From: Arenibacter sp965652575
GTDB taxonomy: Bacteria; Bacteroidota; Bacteroidia; Flavobacteriales; Flavobacteriaceae
NCBI GenBank assembly: GCA_965652575.1
Contig: CBFGWQ010000022.1
Span: 1 to 33,570, forward strand
Direction of reading: 5' to 3'
Length of the DNA stretch: 33,570 nucleotides
The notes beneath the pieces are model-generated. The model did not search any database, was not told the DNA's origin, and saw only the letters and a list, made by a program, of their open reading frames with translations. Shown in pieces: positions 9,374-18,044 of this stretch. The translations under genes were made by a program, and so were the position numbers. Numbering within the stretch: position 1 is the first letter of the stretch; each line of letters begins with the position of its first letter.

Positions 9374-9398
9374 TTGGATTCCAAAAACTTTAAAGTCC

Positions 9399-9448
9399 AC
9401 AGTTGGCAAAAGGCGGTTGACAGTGAAATCCATTTTTTTGCCAACTGT
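9399..9448. repeat. 12-bp perfect inverted repeat
   Basis: Arms ACAGTTGGCAAA (9399-9410) and TTTGCCAACTGT (9437-9448) are separated by 26 bases. There is no T-run at either end, so it is not a classic terminator. It is probably part of the intergenic repeat mosaic. Confidence 0.55.
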
Positions 9449-9544
9449 AAACTGCTACTGCCTACTTATCTTCCAGTCCTGCCATGAAATTCCAATAGGC
9501 CGGCAATGTAAGGAAATATTTCATCTGTTCAAATTTATTGCCTG

Positions 9545-9568
9545 CCTGTTCAACAGACAGGTTTTTTT
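9545..9568 (+). terminator. terminator-like hairpin without an obvious upstream plus-strand gene
   Basis: CCTGT (9545-9549) pairs with ACAGG (9557-9561), followed by seven T. It looks like an intrinsic terminator for plus-strand transcription, yet both flanking genes are on the minus strand. It may be part of the CCTGCCTG-type repeats of these genomes. Confidence 0.4.
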
Positions 9569-9621
9569 ATAGGTTAAACCTGCCTTTGCCGGCCGGATGT
9601 AATTTGCCATTGAACATATCG

Positions 9622-9639
9622 TCCCGATAATTATCGGGA
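9622..9639. repeat. perfect TCCCGATA palindrome
   Basis: TCCCGATAATTATCGGGA is an 18-base perfect palindrome and the canonical AT-centred copy of the intergenic family. Confidence 0.65.
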
Positions 9640-9673
9640 GGGATCAAGATTTGTTATGGCCCATTTCATAAAA

Positions 9674-9708
9674 GGATATGGATATTTTAATGGGAAATAT
9701 CCATATCC
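9674..9708 (-). terminator. 14-bp perfect hairpin just past the HsdR-N gene
   Basis: GGATATGGATATTT (9674-9687) and AAATATCCATATCC (9695-9708) form a perfect 14-bp stem with a 7-base loop. It lies about 40 bases beyond the stop codon of the minus-strand gene at 9749. Reading on that strand it is followed by CTTTTAT, a weak T-run. Placement suggests termination or 3'-end stability for that mRNA. Confidence 0.5.
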
Positions 9709-9748
9709 CTTCCTAAATTATAAGGATAACCCAATTATTTTTCGTTCC

Positions 9749-10198
9749 TTAACCCGGTCCATAATCAGGGACATCCGTAAGAAAATTATACTCTTCCCTC
9801 TCGAAATCCATGCTGCAAAAATAATGGTCCAAGCCGTTGGTGACCATTAAATATTTGGCTTTGAGCAAAAGGTTGTAACGGGCAATCTGATCAAAAACAA
9901 CCTGGTCTATTTTGGTATCGGGCGATTTACATTCTACCAAAATCTCAATACTCCCGTTTGGGTTGAAGACGACCACATCGTATCTTTTTTTTAAATTGTT
10001 GATCAGCAGTTGCTTTTCAACGTTGATATGCGTTCTGGGGTAATTTTTGTCCGAAATTAGATAGTGCACTACGTGCTGTCTTACCCATTCCTCTGGTTGC
10101 AAAATCACAAATTTTTTGCGTATGGTATCAAAAATATAGATTTTATTTTCCCTACTTTTGAATCGAAAGGGATAGGAAGGATAGTTTAATGGCTGCAT
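9749..10198 (-). CDS. HsdR N-terminal domain protein, PD-(D/E)XK nuclease-like
   Basis: A 149-residue protein with the type I restriction enzyme R-subunit N-terminal domain standing alone. It keeps the outline of a PD-(D/E)XK active site: EEWVRQHVVHYL (helix Glu), KRYDVVVFNP (Asp) and IEILVECKSP (ExK), then DQIARYNLLLKAKYLMVTNG. No helicase or methylase partner is in the window, so it is not a restriction system by itself. I chose the ATG at 10198 over a frame-open start at 10279 because the latter would run about 55 bases into the divergent holA coding region. The 26-base gap between divergent starts means the two share a control region. From memory, this pairing with holA recurs in Bacteroidota, which hints at a housekeeping DNA role. 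Confidence 0.8.
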   Translation of the reverse strand: MQPLNYPSYPFRFKSRENKIYIFDTIRKKFVILQPEEWVRQHVVHYLISDKNYPRTHINVEKQLLINNLKKRYDVVVFNPNGSIEILVECKSPDTKIDQVVFDQIARYNLLLKAKYLMVTNGLDHYFCSMDFEREEYNFLTDVPDYGPG

Positions 10199-10224
10199 CT
10201 TGCAAAGTTGATGATTTATTTTAA

Positions 10225-11223
10225 ATGGACGAGGTAAAACAAATTGTAAGCAATATAAAAAAAGGAAATATAGCTCCAATATATTTTCTAACAGGTGAAG
10301 AACCGTACTATATTGATAAGATAGCGGAGTATATTGAAAAAAGTGTCCTGACGGAGGAGGAACGTGGGTTTAATCAGGTGATTCTCTACGGCAAGGAGAT
10401 CACTGTGGAGGACATTGTGGGCAATGCCAAGAGATATCCCATGATGGCAGAACGGCAAGTGGTCATTGTAAAGGAGGCACAACATTTATCCCGTACCATA
10501 GAAAACCTTGTTCCCTATGCCGATCGGCCCCAACCATCCACCGTACTTGTATTATGTTATAAATACAATAAGTTGGACAAGCGCAAGAAGCTATATAAAT
10601 CCATTAGTAAAACGGGAGTAATATTTGAAGGTAAAAAGCTATATGAAAACCAGGTAGGGGATTGGATCAAAAAATCCCTGCATTCCCGGGGCTATGGTAT
10701 CACTTTTAAGGCGGCCGATCTTTTGGTAGAGTTCCTCGGTACCGATCTGGGCAAGATAGATAAGGAATTGGAGAAGTTGTGTTTGGTAGTCCCAAAAGGA
10801 ATTGAAATTAATCCGGAAACCATTGAATCCAATATTGGGATCAGCAAGGATTACAACAATTTTGAGCTTAAAAAAGCCATAGGGGAGAGGGATGTTGAAA
10901 AAGCGACAAGAATTATCAATTATTTCGCCCAGAACCCAAAGGACAATCCGTTCGTTTTGACGGTAACCCTTTTGTACTCCTTTTTTATACAGCTGCTTTC
11001 GTATCACGGTTTAAAGGACCACTCTCCCAAGAGTGTTTCCACCGCTCTGGGCATAAGGCCATTTTTTGTAACTGAAATCCAGACGGCGGCAAGAAATTAC
11101 CCCATGAGACGGGTCAGTGAAATTATTTCGGGTTTAAGGGAATTGGATGTTAAGGGAAAAGGTGTTGGATCCAACATTTCCCAGACAGACCTGTTAAAGG
11201 AATTGTTGATCAAAATATTTTAG
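10225..11223 (+). CDS. holA: DNA polymerase III delta subunit
   Basis: A 332-residue clamp-loader delta subunit that opens the beta sliding clamp and loads it on primed DNA. The N-terminus NIKKGNIAPIYFLTGEEPYY is the typical opening of HolA, with the AAA+-like domain up to ~residue 140, a lid domain (GITFKAADLLVEFLGTDL, KIDKELEKL) and the C-terminal collar helices (NPFVLTVTLLYSFF). The length is normal. Walker residues are degenerate, as expected for delta. It stands alone on the plus strand, divergent from the HsdR-N gene, and faces the DoxX gene across a 122-base gap in which I found no convincing terminator. Confidence 0.93.
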   Translation: MDEVKQIVSNIKKGNIAPIYFLTGEEPYYIDKIAEYIEKSVLTEEERGFNQVILYGKEITVEDIVGNAKRYPMMAERQVVIVKEAQHLSRTIENLVPYADRPQPSTVLVLCYKYNKLDKRKKLYKSISKTGVIFEGKKLYENQVGDWIKKSLHSRGYGITFKAADLLVEFLGTDLGKIDKELEKLCLVVPKGIEINPETIESNIGISKDYNNFELKKAIGERDVEKATRIINYFAQNPKDNPFVLTVTLLYSFFIQLLSYHGLKDHSPKSVSTALGIRPFFVTEIQTAARNYPMRRVSEIISGLRELDVKGKGVGSNISQTDLLKELLIKIF

Positions 11224-11345
11224 ACCTCTTGGGCGAAGGGACCAAAACCGGATAATATTGCTAATTTGTATTTACGGAAACCTTGGGCAGGAATTCCTTG
11301 GATTATTGATATACCAAAGGTTAACGCTACTTTTTATAGTAAGAT

Positions 11346-11708
11346 CTACTTTTTGTCCAAACTATATTTCCCAGGACCCAACATAAGCACGGAGACAAAG
11401 GCTATCAAAAATAAAACCGCCTTTTCCTTTACATTGAAAGGATCGGCACCATGAACGATCAATACAGCTACCAACATGGTAATAATAGTGGGTACGGTTG
11501 CCCAACGCGTTTTAAAACCAATAATAACTAGAATAGGACAAATAAATTCCCCTATAACGGCTAGAAATAGGGAAGGGGCGGCACCAATACCAATGGGATC
11601 CCCAAATTCGAAATTACCGCTGATAAGATTTTGAAATTTGGGCAGTCCGTGGGTCAGCATTAATATGGAGGAAGAAATTCGTAGAAATAATAGGCCTAGG
11701 TCTTTCAT
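11346..11708 (-). CDS. DoxX family membrane protein
   Basis: A 120-residue inner-membrane protein with about four hydrophobic helices (LGLLFLRISSSILMLTHG, LFLAVIGEFICPILVII, VPTIITMLVAVLIVHG, AVLFLIAFVSVLMLG). The N-terminal 'RISSSILMLTHGLPKF' and 'GEFICPILVIIGFKTRWA' are DoxX-family hallmarks. Members have been linked to quinone or redox roles, but the activity of a stand-alone copy is not known. The gap to the next gene upstream is ~120 bases. Confidence 0.88.
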   Translation of the reverse strand: MKDLGLLFLRISSSILMLTHGLPKFQNLISGNFEFGDPIGIGAAPSLFLAVIGEFICPILVIIGFKTRWATVPTIITMLVAVLIVHGADPFNVKEKAVLFLIAFVSVLMLGPGKYSLDKK

Positions 11709-11827
11709 TTGGGGGAATGGATTTAAAAAATAATAGATTTAAAGTCGCTAAAAATAAACATTAGTTTTTAAAAACAAAAGGAATTGTGACCGTCAATTTT
11801 TTAAAATCCTTGGACAGGGCCTCAAGG

Positions 11828-14239
11828 CTATCCCAATTTGGGAAAATCCGTAGGATTTGATTCGTGCATAATGGCATATACCTTTTCAAATATATCCTCG
11901 ACGTTGGGTTTGGAGAAGTAATCCCCGTCCGTGGCATAGGCCGGTCTATGTGCCTTAGCGGTAAGGGTCTGGGGTGCACTGTCCAAAAAGGTATATGCTC
12001 CCTGTTTTTCAATGATCTCATGTATTAAATAGGAAGAGCAGCCTCCGGGCACATCTTCGTCTATGACCAATAGCCTATTGGTTTTCTTGATGCTCTTAAG
12101 CAGGTCCTGGCGTATATCGAACGGCAATAGGCTCTGGGCGTCCACAACTTCGGCATCGATTCCTACCTCTTTGAGTTCTTCAGCGGCCTGCAACACTATT
12201 CTTAAGGTGGAACCATAGGATAGTAAGGTAATATCAGACCCTGCCCTGACCACTTCAACAATTCCGATCGGGGTACAGATATCCCCAAGGTTATTTGGTT
12301 TGGGTTCCTTTAGGCGGTATCCGTTTAAACTCTCTATCAACAGGGCCGGCTCGTTTCCTTTCATAAGAGTGTTATAAAAACCGGCTGCTTTTGTCATATT
12401 CCTAGGCACTAAAATATACATTCCCCGCAATACATGGATCAATCCGCCCATTTGCGAGCCTGAATGCCATATTCCTTCCAAACGATGGCCACGGGTCCTT
12501 ACTATCAGTGGTGCCCTTTGCTTCCCTGCTGTCCTGTAGAGTAGGCAGGCCAAATCATCGGTCAATGTAAAAAGCGCATAAAATATATAATCCAGATATT
12601 GAATTTCCGCTATTGGGCGCAATCCTCTGAGCGCCATCCCTATTCCTTGTCCAATGATACTGGCTTCCCTGATCCCTACATCGGCAACCCTAAGTTCCCC
12701 ATACTTTTTTTGCAAACCTTCCAAACCTTGGTTTACATCTCCTATAGCGCCACTGTCCTCCCCAAAAATCAGTGCCTGGGAATATCTTTCAAAAAGGGAA
12801 TCAAAATTGTCCCTGAGTATTATTCTTCCGTCTACTTTCTCGGGATCGGCATTATAGGTAGGGAGTACTTCGGGAACATTCAACGCATTGTTGCTTTGTT
12901 CGTTGTACAGGTAGGAACTGAATTTGGTCTGGGATTCCTCTAAAAAATTTTTGGTCCAAGCGGCCAAAAGATCTTTTTCCCTGCTGTTTTCACCCAATAG
13001 ATAGCGCATGGCCTTTCTGGCTTTGGAAGCCATATCCTTTTTTATAGGTTCTTCAATGGCAATAAGATCATTTTTTAATTTGGTGATAAAAATTTTGTTG
13101 GTACTGGAGTTGGCTGCATTTTCCAATAGGTTCACCAATACTTTTTTCTGTTCCTTATGGGGTGTTAAAAATTCTTCCCAAGCCTCTTTGCAAGCGCTTC
13201 TGACCTGTTTTTTAATATTTTTTTCAAGGGTTTTCAATTCCTCTTCCGTAGAAATCCCATTTTCCAATATCCACTCCCTATATCGCTTGTTGCAATCGTT
13301 TTCTTTTTCCCATTGCAAACGTTCCTCGCTCTTATAACGCTCATGGGAACCGGAGGTGGAATGTCCCTGCGGTTGTGTTAGCTCGGTTACATGGATAATT
13401 ACGGGAACGTGTTCGTCCCTGGCAATATCCGAGGCATTCTCATAGGCGTGGATCAAGGCGGTATAGTCCCAGCCCTTAACTTTTAATATCTCATAGCCGG
13501 CATTGTCCTTGTCCCGTTGGAAACCTATTAAAATTTTTGATATATCCTCCTTGGTGGTCTGGTGTTTTGCATGAACGGAAATGCCGTAGTCATCATCCCA
13601 TATGCTGATCACCATGGGTACTTGTAATACCCCGGCCGCATTAATGGTTTCAAAAAAAACACCTTCACTGGTGCTGGCATTGCCAATGGTTCCCCAGGCC
13701 ACTTCATTGCCATTGTCCGAGAATTTGGAGCTGTTTTTAACTTTTAGGTTTCTATATATTTTGGAGGCTTGGGCCAAACCCAATAACCTTGGCATCTGCC
13801 CTGCCGTACAAGAAATATCGGCGCTACTATTTTTTTGTTTGGTGAGGTCTCTCCAGCTACCGTCATCATTTAAGCTATAGGAAGTAAAGTGACCTCCCAT
13901 TTGCCTTCCGGCACTCATGGTTTCTTTGGTTATATCGGTCGTGGCATATAGTCCATGGAAAAACTCCTTGGGGGAAAGCATCCCCAAGGCCATCATAAAG
14001 GTCTGGTCCCTGTAATAGCCACTTCTAAAATCCCCATCCCTGAAAGATCTGGCCATGGCCAATTGCGGTAGTTCCTTGCCATCCCCGAAAATTCCAAACT
14101 TGGCCTTTCCGGTCAGGACTTCCCTTCTGCCCAATAGGCTACATTCCCTGCTCGTAACCGCAATTTCATAATCTTTCAATATCTGTAATTGAAAATCGTC
14201 AAATGAAATATCGTTGCTTGCTTCGGAATCTATATTCAT
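11828..14239 (-). CDS. thiamine-dependent 2-oxoacid dehydrogenase E1, alpha-beta fusion
   Basis: An ~803-residue fusion of the alpha and beta subunits of a branched-chain 2-oxoacid (2-oxoisovalerate) dehydrogenase-type E1, which decarboxylates the 2-oxoacid with thiamine diphosphate and passes the acyl group to lipoyl-E2. The alpha half (to ~residue 400) has GDGKELPQLAMA, GTIGNASTSEGVFFETIN and WDDDYGIS. A charged linker follows. The beta half has FGEDSGAIGDVNQGLEGL, IGQGIGMALRGLRPIAEIQY and VIDEDVPGGCSSY. The single-chain form is common in Bacteroidota. I place the start at the ATG at 14239, not the frame-open TTG at 14272, because a good promoter (TTG-N20-TATTTTTG) overlaps 14272 and would put the transcript start inside that extension. 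No E2 or E3 gene lies nearby. Confidence 0.9.
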   Translation of the reverse strand: MNIDSEASNDISFDDFQLQILKDYEIAVTSRECSLLGRREVLTGKAKFGIFGDGKELPQLAMARSFRDGDFRSGYYRDQTFMMALGMLSPKEFFHGLYATTDITKETMSAGRQMGGHFTSYSLNDDGSWRDLTKQKNSSADISCTAGQMPRLLGLAQASKIYRNLKVKNSSKFSDNGNEVAWGTIGNASTSEGVFFETINAAGVLQVPMVISIWDDDYGISVHAKHQTTKEDISKILIGFQRDKDNAGYEILKVKGWDYTALIHAYENASDIARDEHVPVIIHVTELTQPQGHSTSGSHERYKSEERLQWEKENDCNKRYREWILENGISTEEELKTLEKNIKKQVRSACKEAWEEFLTPHKEQKKVLVNLLENAANSSTNKIFITKLKNDLIAIEEPIKKDMASKARKAMRYLLGENSREKDLLAAWTKNFLEESQTKFSSYLYNEQSNNALNVPEVLPTYNADPEKVDGRIILRDNFDSLFERYSQALIFGEDSGAIGDVNQGLEGLQKKYGELRVADVGIREASIIGQGIGMALRGLRPIAEIQYLDYIFYALFTLTDDLACLLYRTAGKQRAPLIVRTRGHRLEGIWHSGSQMGGLIHVLRGMYILVPRNMTKAAGFYNTLMKGNEPALLIESLNGYRLKEPKPNNLGDICTPIGIVEVVRAGSDITLLSYGSTLRIVLQAAEELKEVGIDAEVVDAQSLLPFDIRQDLLKSIKKTNRLLVIDEDVPGGCSSYLIHEIIEKQGAYTFLDSAPQTLTAKAHRPAYATDGDYFSKPNVEDIFEKVYAIMHESNPTDFPKLG

Positions 14240-14260
14240 TGCGCTGTTGATGGTTTCTCG

Positions 14261-14291
14261 CAAAAATATCAAATCAATATGGTTTTTGCAA
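14261..14291 (-). promoter_or_regulatory. promoter of the E1 fusion gene
   Basis: On the minus strand: TTG (14291-14289), 20 bases, then TATTTTTG (14268-14261), an exact TAnnTTTG -7 box. The expected start of transcription is near 14255, giving a leader of only ~15 bases before the ATG at 14239. Confidence 0.65.
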
Positions 14292-14401
14292 CCTATACAA
14301 GAGGATATAAATTAATAATTCTTTAAAAAAAATCGAAGTGTATTTTTAATTACTAAGAATATCGTAAAAATTAATTCGATATTTAAGAATATATTAAATA
14401 A

Positions 14402-17248
14402 TTAAAACCATTTCCTGGTAAATAATCCGGTTAAGGTCCTAGGACTAAAGGTTATGACAAATCTAATATTTTGATTGTAATGCGGCTGGGAAATCTCCCA
14501 ACCCTTGTTCGAATATAATGGAAAATAAAGTTCAAAATAATCTGTCAACAAATTTAGACGGATTCCGGAATCGTATACAAAGCGTTCCTTGGTACCTTTG
14601 TTTTTAAGAAAACCTATATCACCATAAAGTTCTATCCAACGCCAAATATTTACACTGGTATTAATGGTGGCCATCCAATCGTTGGCGTAAGGGTTTTCCA
14701 ATTTGGATTTAAAACCGCCCTCGGCCACTATAATTTGTTGACTATAAATACCCGAGCCTTCCGATCTGCCCAAATAATCGTAATCGAACAGGTAATCCGT
14801 GGGCCTATCCAGGGCAAAGCTGAAGAAATTGGTACTCCCCGCCGTTTCGTTCCTAAGAAACTTGCCCGCGAAAAAACGTACATTGAACTGCCTATTGTTC
14901 TCAAATAATTTTCGGTATTCCAATTCATATGCAAGCTTGGTAAATTTATCGGAATACTGTGCATCCACGGACCAGGATAGGTAATCGATTATATTATTGG
15001 TAGTGTTATAATATTTGGCATTGAACACATTATAATCAGGATCCGATTCCAGTCCCAAACTCTGTAGGGTTGGGTCTATGTCCCTAAATACGCTAACGGA
15101 CCTAAATATCAAGGCTTCCCTTTTGTTAAGTAAAAGATTGTCGGGCCTCCAGCCAAAACTAATGGAAGGACTCAACGTACTATAGCGGGAATTTTCCTGA
15201 AAATGGGAAGTTGATCCCCTTAGGGAATAGTTGGTAACGTACAATCCGCTTTTACCGTGGTATTTACGGAAATTAAAACTTCCATAACCAACAAAAGTCT
15301 TTTCATTAGGGGCATAGGAAGGGGCCAGATCAAAGACGAACGGCCTTTCCAAAAGGGTTTTGTTATGCAATCGCATGCCCGGGGAAAGTCCGTCATATTT
15401 GTTGAATCCAAGGACAGGAACATAAAATACCTGGTTGTAATAGGGGTCCTCGGCATCCTTAAAAAATTGGAATTTAAGTTTTTTATTACTGGAGAAGAAG
15501 CCGTTCAGTGATTTCCAATTATCCCGTTGGTTAAATTCCGGGATGGTCTGATCATAATTTAAAACCAATCGGTCTTCCCCTTTTTTTGGAATTGTTAAGG
15601 CCTGTTCATCGGTAATATCGGTAAACCAATAATTGGATACTACGGTATCATTTTTTATCCCAAAAAGTGAAATAGGTACATTGGTGCCTTGTTTATTTTT
15701 TAGGATGACCACCAACGAATCTTCCGTTTTTTGTACTTTTTTTATTTTGAAGTCGATTTTTTGGGTAGTGGAGACATATTCATCAAAAAACCAATTGATA
15801 TCCTTATCCGAATTTTCTACGACTATAAATTTAAAATCGGCCGCCGTGGATGGTTTTAATCTGTAATTGATATAAAATTCCTTTACACTGCGGTCTACGT
15901 GTTCCTTGCCCGTATAATCTGCCAAATAGGCCAATCCGAGTCCTGCCTTGTACCTGTTGGCTATTTTTTGATTGAACTTGATAAGCGAATCGTTGGGCGT
16001 GGTAAGCGACTGGTCAATATTTTTTCTGGCCGAGAGCATGTGAAGCAACGGATATTGCTCGTTAAAATTCATTTTGGCCAAATGAAAACTTCTGACGCCC
16101 CATATACGGGACAATTTGCCCAACAGTTTTTGATCTGGATAGTATTCCTGCACAAAACCGATCATGAGATAGTTCAGAATGGCATCACTCACCCATTTTT
16201 CCTTTCTTGGATCCAGGAACATGGTTTCCTTTATAAAACTATTGAGGGCCGTTTTTAAAAATTTCATTTCAAACTGAAACTGTGGTTCATAAGGCCTAAT
16301 AAATCTTGGAAGTTGGTTAATTCCATATAAGGGATCCTTGTTATAGTCCAATTCGGAGACCAATAAATGCTGATGTGGAAAATCGCCCAAATTCTCATAA
16401 ATATATCTGGATACCCTATTGATGGATATTCCTGAAGATATTTCATCGTACTTCGAAGACTGCAGGTCGGTCAAAATGGTTATGTCCGGAGTTACGTGCT
16501 TTACAAATTGCATGGATGGCCTAATGATTATTTCTCCATTCTTTTGATCCGTCCCTTGAAAAAATATATGTTGAATATTGCCTTCCCGTTTTTTATCCAC
16601 TTCATGAAAATTGGATACTGCAAATAAATTTTCGGGTACAATAAGTTCTATGGAGGTATTGGCCATATCCGTATAAAGGTCTTCCAAATTTTTGTTGGAA
16701 TATAAGTGCCATTCCCCATTATAAACGGCAGGGGTAAGGTACCAGTCCTTTAAATAATACCCCCCCTTATTATCATATCCGTAGGTGGTGAATTTATCCG
16801 ATGGCAATTTTACCTTATAGGTTGCAAATATTTTGGTCGTTCCCTCTGGGGGCAGGGGATGGTTTAGGGTAATTTTAATAATGTCGTTTCCAGGGCCATA
16901 CTCCCAGTCCAATCCCTGATAATTATGGTCAACGGTACTTGTAATTTTTGTATATCCCCTTTCGTCATCCTTGGCGAGATGCAATCCTTTTTTAAATTCT
17001 TCCGAAAATCTTTTGGCCAAAGCGGTGTTCTTGTTGGCATAGGCATTGGCCCAATTATTAAAGTAAATAAATAACAGGGTATCCTTGGAACTATTCTTGT
17101 AAATAATTTCCTGCTGTATGTTGAAGGTCTTGCTTTCTACATCCAGAGTGGCCGTGAGTTTATTGGAATGTTGGGCTATGGAAAAACCATTGATGGATAA
17201 AATTATCAACAATGAAATGGATTTTAGCATGTAGTCCAACTTCTTCAA
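14402..17248 (-). CDS. M1 aminopeptidase-like protein with C-terminal outer-membrane beta-barrel; zinc site absent
   Basis: A 948-residue exported protein with signal MLKSISLLIILSINGFSIAQ (possible starts at 17248 or 17230). Residues ~25-220 resemble the N-terminal beta domain of M1 (gluzincin) peptidases (FIYFNNWANAYANKNTALA, then GYYLKDWYLTPAVYNGEW). The middle has the M1 helical outline (KEKWVSDAILNYLMIGF). The zinc motif HExxH is absent: the position where it is expected reads KFLKTALNSFIKET, and the later catalytic-zone 'WLsEG' reads WVSDA. The last ~400 residues are rich in alternating aromatic strands and end in LFTRKWF, as in outer-membrane barrels. It is thus a probable pseudo-peptidase displayed from the outer membrane. 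It is 16 bases after the LOG-family gene, so probably co-transcribed. Confidence 0.75.
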   Translation of the reverse strand: MKKLDYMLKSISLLIILSINGFSIAQHSNKLTATLDVESKTFNIQQEIIYKNSSKDTLLFIYFNNWANAYANKNTALAKRFSEEFKKGLHLAKDDERGYTKITSTVDHNYQGLDWEYGPGNDIIKITLNHPLPPEGTTKIFATYKVKLPSDKFTTYGYDNKGGYYLKDWYLTPAVYNGEWHLYSNKNLEDLYTDMANTSIELIVPENLFAVSNFHEVDKKREGNIQHIFFQGTDQKNGEIIIRPSMQFVKHVTPDITILTDLQSSKYDEISSGISINRVSRYIYENLGDFPHQHLLVSELDYNKDPLYGINQLPRFIRPYEPQFQFEMKFLKTALNSFIKETMFLDPRKEKWVSDAILNYLMIGFVQEYYPDQKLLGKLSRIWGVRSFHLAKMNFNEQYPLLHMLSARKNIDQSLTTPNDSLIKFNQKIANRYKAGLGLAYLADYTGKEHVDRSVKEFYINYRLKPSTAADFKFIVVENSDKDINWFFDEYVSTTQKIDFKIKKVQKTEDSLVVILKNKQGTNVPISLFGIKNDTVVSNYWFTDITDEQALTIPKKGEDRLVLNYDQTIPEFNQRDNWKSLNGFFSSNKKLKFQFFKDAEDPYYNQVFYVPVLGFNKYDGLSPGMRLHNKTLLERPFVFDLAPSYAPNEKTFVGYGSFNFRKYHGKSGLYVTNYSLRGSTSHFQENSRYSTLSPSISFGWRPDNLLLNKREALIFRSVSVFRDIDPTLQSLGLESDPDYNVFNAKYYNTTNNIIDYLSWSVDAQYSDKFTKLAYELEYRKLFENNRQFNVRFFAGKFLRNETAGSTNFFSFALDRPTDYLFDYDYLGRSEGSGIYSQQIIVAEGGFKSKLENPYANDWMATINTSVNIWRWIELYGDIGFLKNKGTKERFVYDSGIRLNLLTDYFELYFPLYSNKGWEISQPHYNQNIRFVITFSPRTLTGLFTRKWF

Positions 17249-17264
17249 ATATTTTATAATGTGA

Positions 17265-17951
17265 TTAGAAATTGGGGCTCAATATATTTCCTTTGTAAAA
17301 GGAATCTATGATTTCCACCACTTCTTTCTCCGTGTCCACTATCTGTATTAAATCCAGATCCTTAGGGCTGATATTTCCCATTTTTAGCATAACATTTTTG
17401 ACCCAATCCATTAGACCGTTCCAAAATTCCGAGCCTACCAAAATTATAGGGAATTTTTCTATTTTGTTGGTCTGGATAAGTGTAATGGCTTCAAAAAGTT
17501 CGTCCAGGGTACCAAAACCGCCCGGCATGACCACAAAGCCCTGGGAGTATTTAACGAACATCACCTTACGTACAAAGAAATAATCAAAATCCAGACTTTT
17601 GTCCCCGTCAATATAGGGATTGTCGTGCTGCTCAAAAGGTAGATCAATGTTCAGGCCAACAGAAGTGCCCCCTGCCAAATGCGCTCCCCTGTTCCCGGCC
17701 TCCATTATTCCTGGGCCACCGCCCGTAATGATTCCGTAACCGGCTTCTGCAATACTCTGGGCCACACGGACCGCCAATTCATAATAGGGATCCCCAGGTT
17801 TTGTACGTGCGGATCCAAAGATAGAAACACATGGGCCGATGGCACTCATTTTTTCAAATCCATTTACAAACTCGCCCATAATTTTAAACAGGGCCCAGGA
17901 ATCGTTTGTCTTTATCTCGTTCCATCCTTTGTGATGCTGTTCTTTTCTCAT
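17265..17951 (-). CDS. LOG family protein (TIGR00730 Rossmann fold)
   Basis: A 228-residue lysine-decarboxylase-like Rossmann protein. The family hydrolyses nucleoside 5'-monophosphates such as cytokinin ribotides to base plus ribose 5-phosphate. Both signatures are present: GGGPGIMEAGNRGA for the phosphate site and PGGFGTLDELFEA (PGGxGTxxE) for catalysis. It is cytosolic, with no signal peptide. The bacterial substrate may be AMP or a purine-salvage/housekeeping nucleotide rather than a plant hormone. It lies 93 bases after uvrA and 16 bases before the M1-like gene, all on the minus strand. Confidence 0.92.
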   Translation of the reverse strand: MRKEQHHKGWNEIKTNDSWALFKIMGEFVNGFEKMSAIGPCVSIFGSARTKPGDPYYELAVRVAQSIAEAGYGIITGGGPGIMEAGNRGAHLAGGTSVGLNIDLPFEQHDNPYIDGDKSLDFDYFFVRKVMFVKYSQGFVVMPGGFGTLDELFEAITLIQTNKIEKFPIILVGSEFWNGLMDWVKNVMLKMGNISPKDLDLIQIVDTEKEVVEIIDSFYKGNILSPNF

Positions 17952-18044
17952 GCTGTATTATTTCCATAGCCCATCCAGACTATCTTTTTCATTAACTTAT
18001 AATGCTGTTTTGAAGAAAATAGTATCTTTAACAGACAGTTAATT

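Larger units (their letters stand above)
9289..9748. other. repeat-rich intergenic region
   Basis: This 460-base gap separates the starts/ends of two minus-strand genes and has no convincing ORF. It contains, in order: a TCCCGA hairpin (9356-9373); a perfect 12-bp inverted repeat ACAGTTGGCAAA / TTTGCCAACTGT (9399-9410 and 9437-9448); a CTGCTACTGCCTACT segment (9452-9466) that recurs near 21541; a terminator-like hairpin (9545-9568); the palindrome TCCCGATAATTATCGGGA (9622-9639); and a 14-bp hairpin (9674-9708). Confidence 0.7.

Noticed and set aside
9399..9568. Possible small RNA from the inverted repeat and terminator-like hairpin in the gap
   Set aside because: No TAnnTTTG box was found at a useful distance upstream on the plus strand, so the hairpin alone is not enough.
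9749..10198. Part of a type I restriction-modification system
   Set aside because: No helicase, methylase or specificity subunit is nearby; the domain stands alone beside holA.
12599..12943. 114-codon open frame antisense to the E1 fusion
   Set aside because: A shadow of conserved coding sequence with no independent support.
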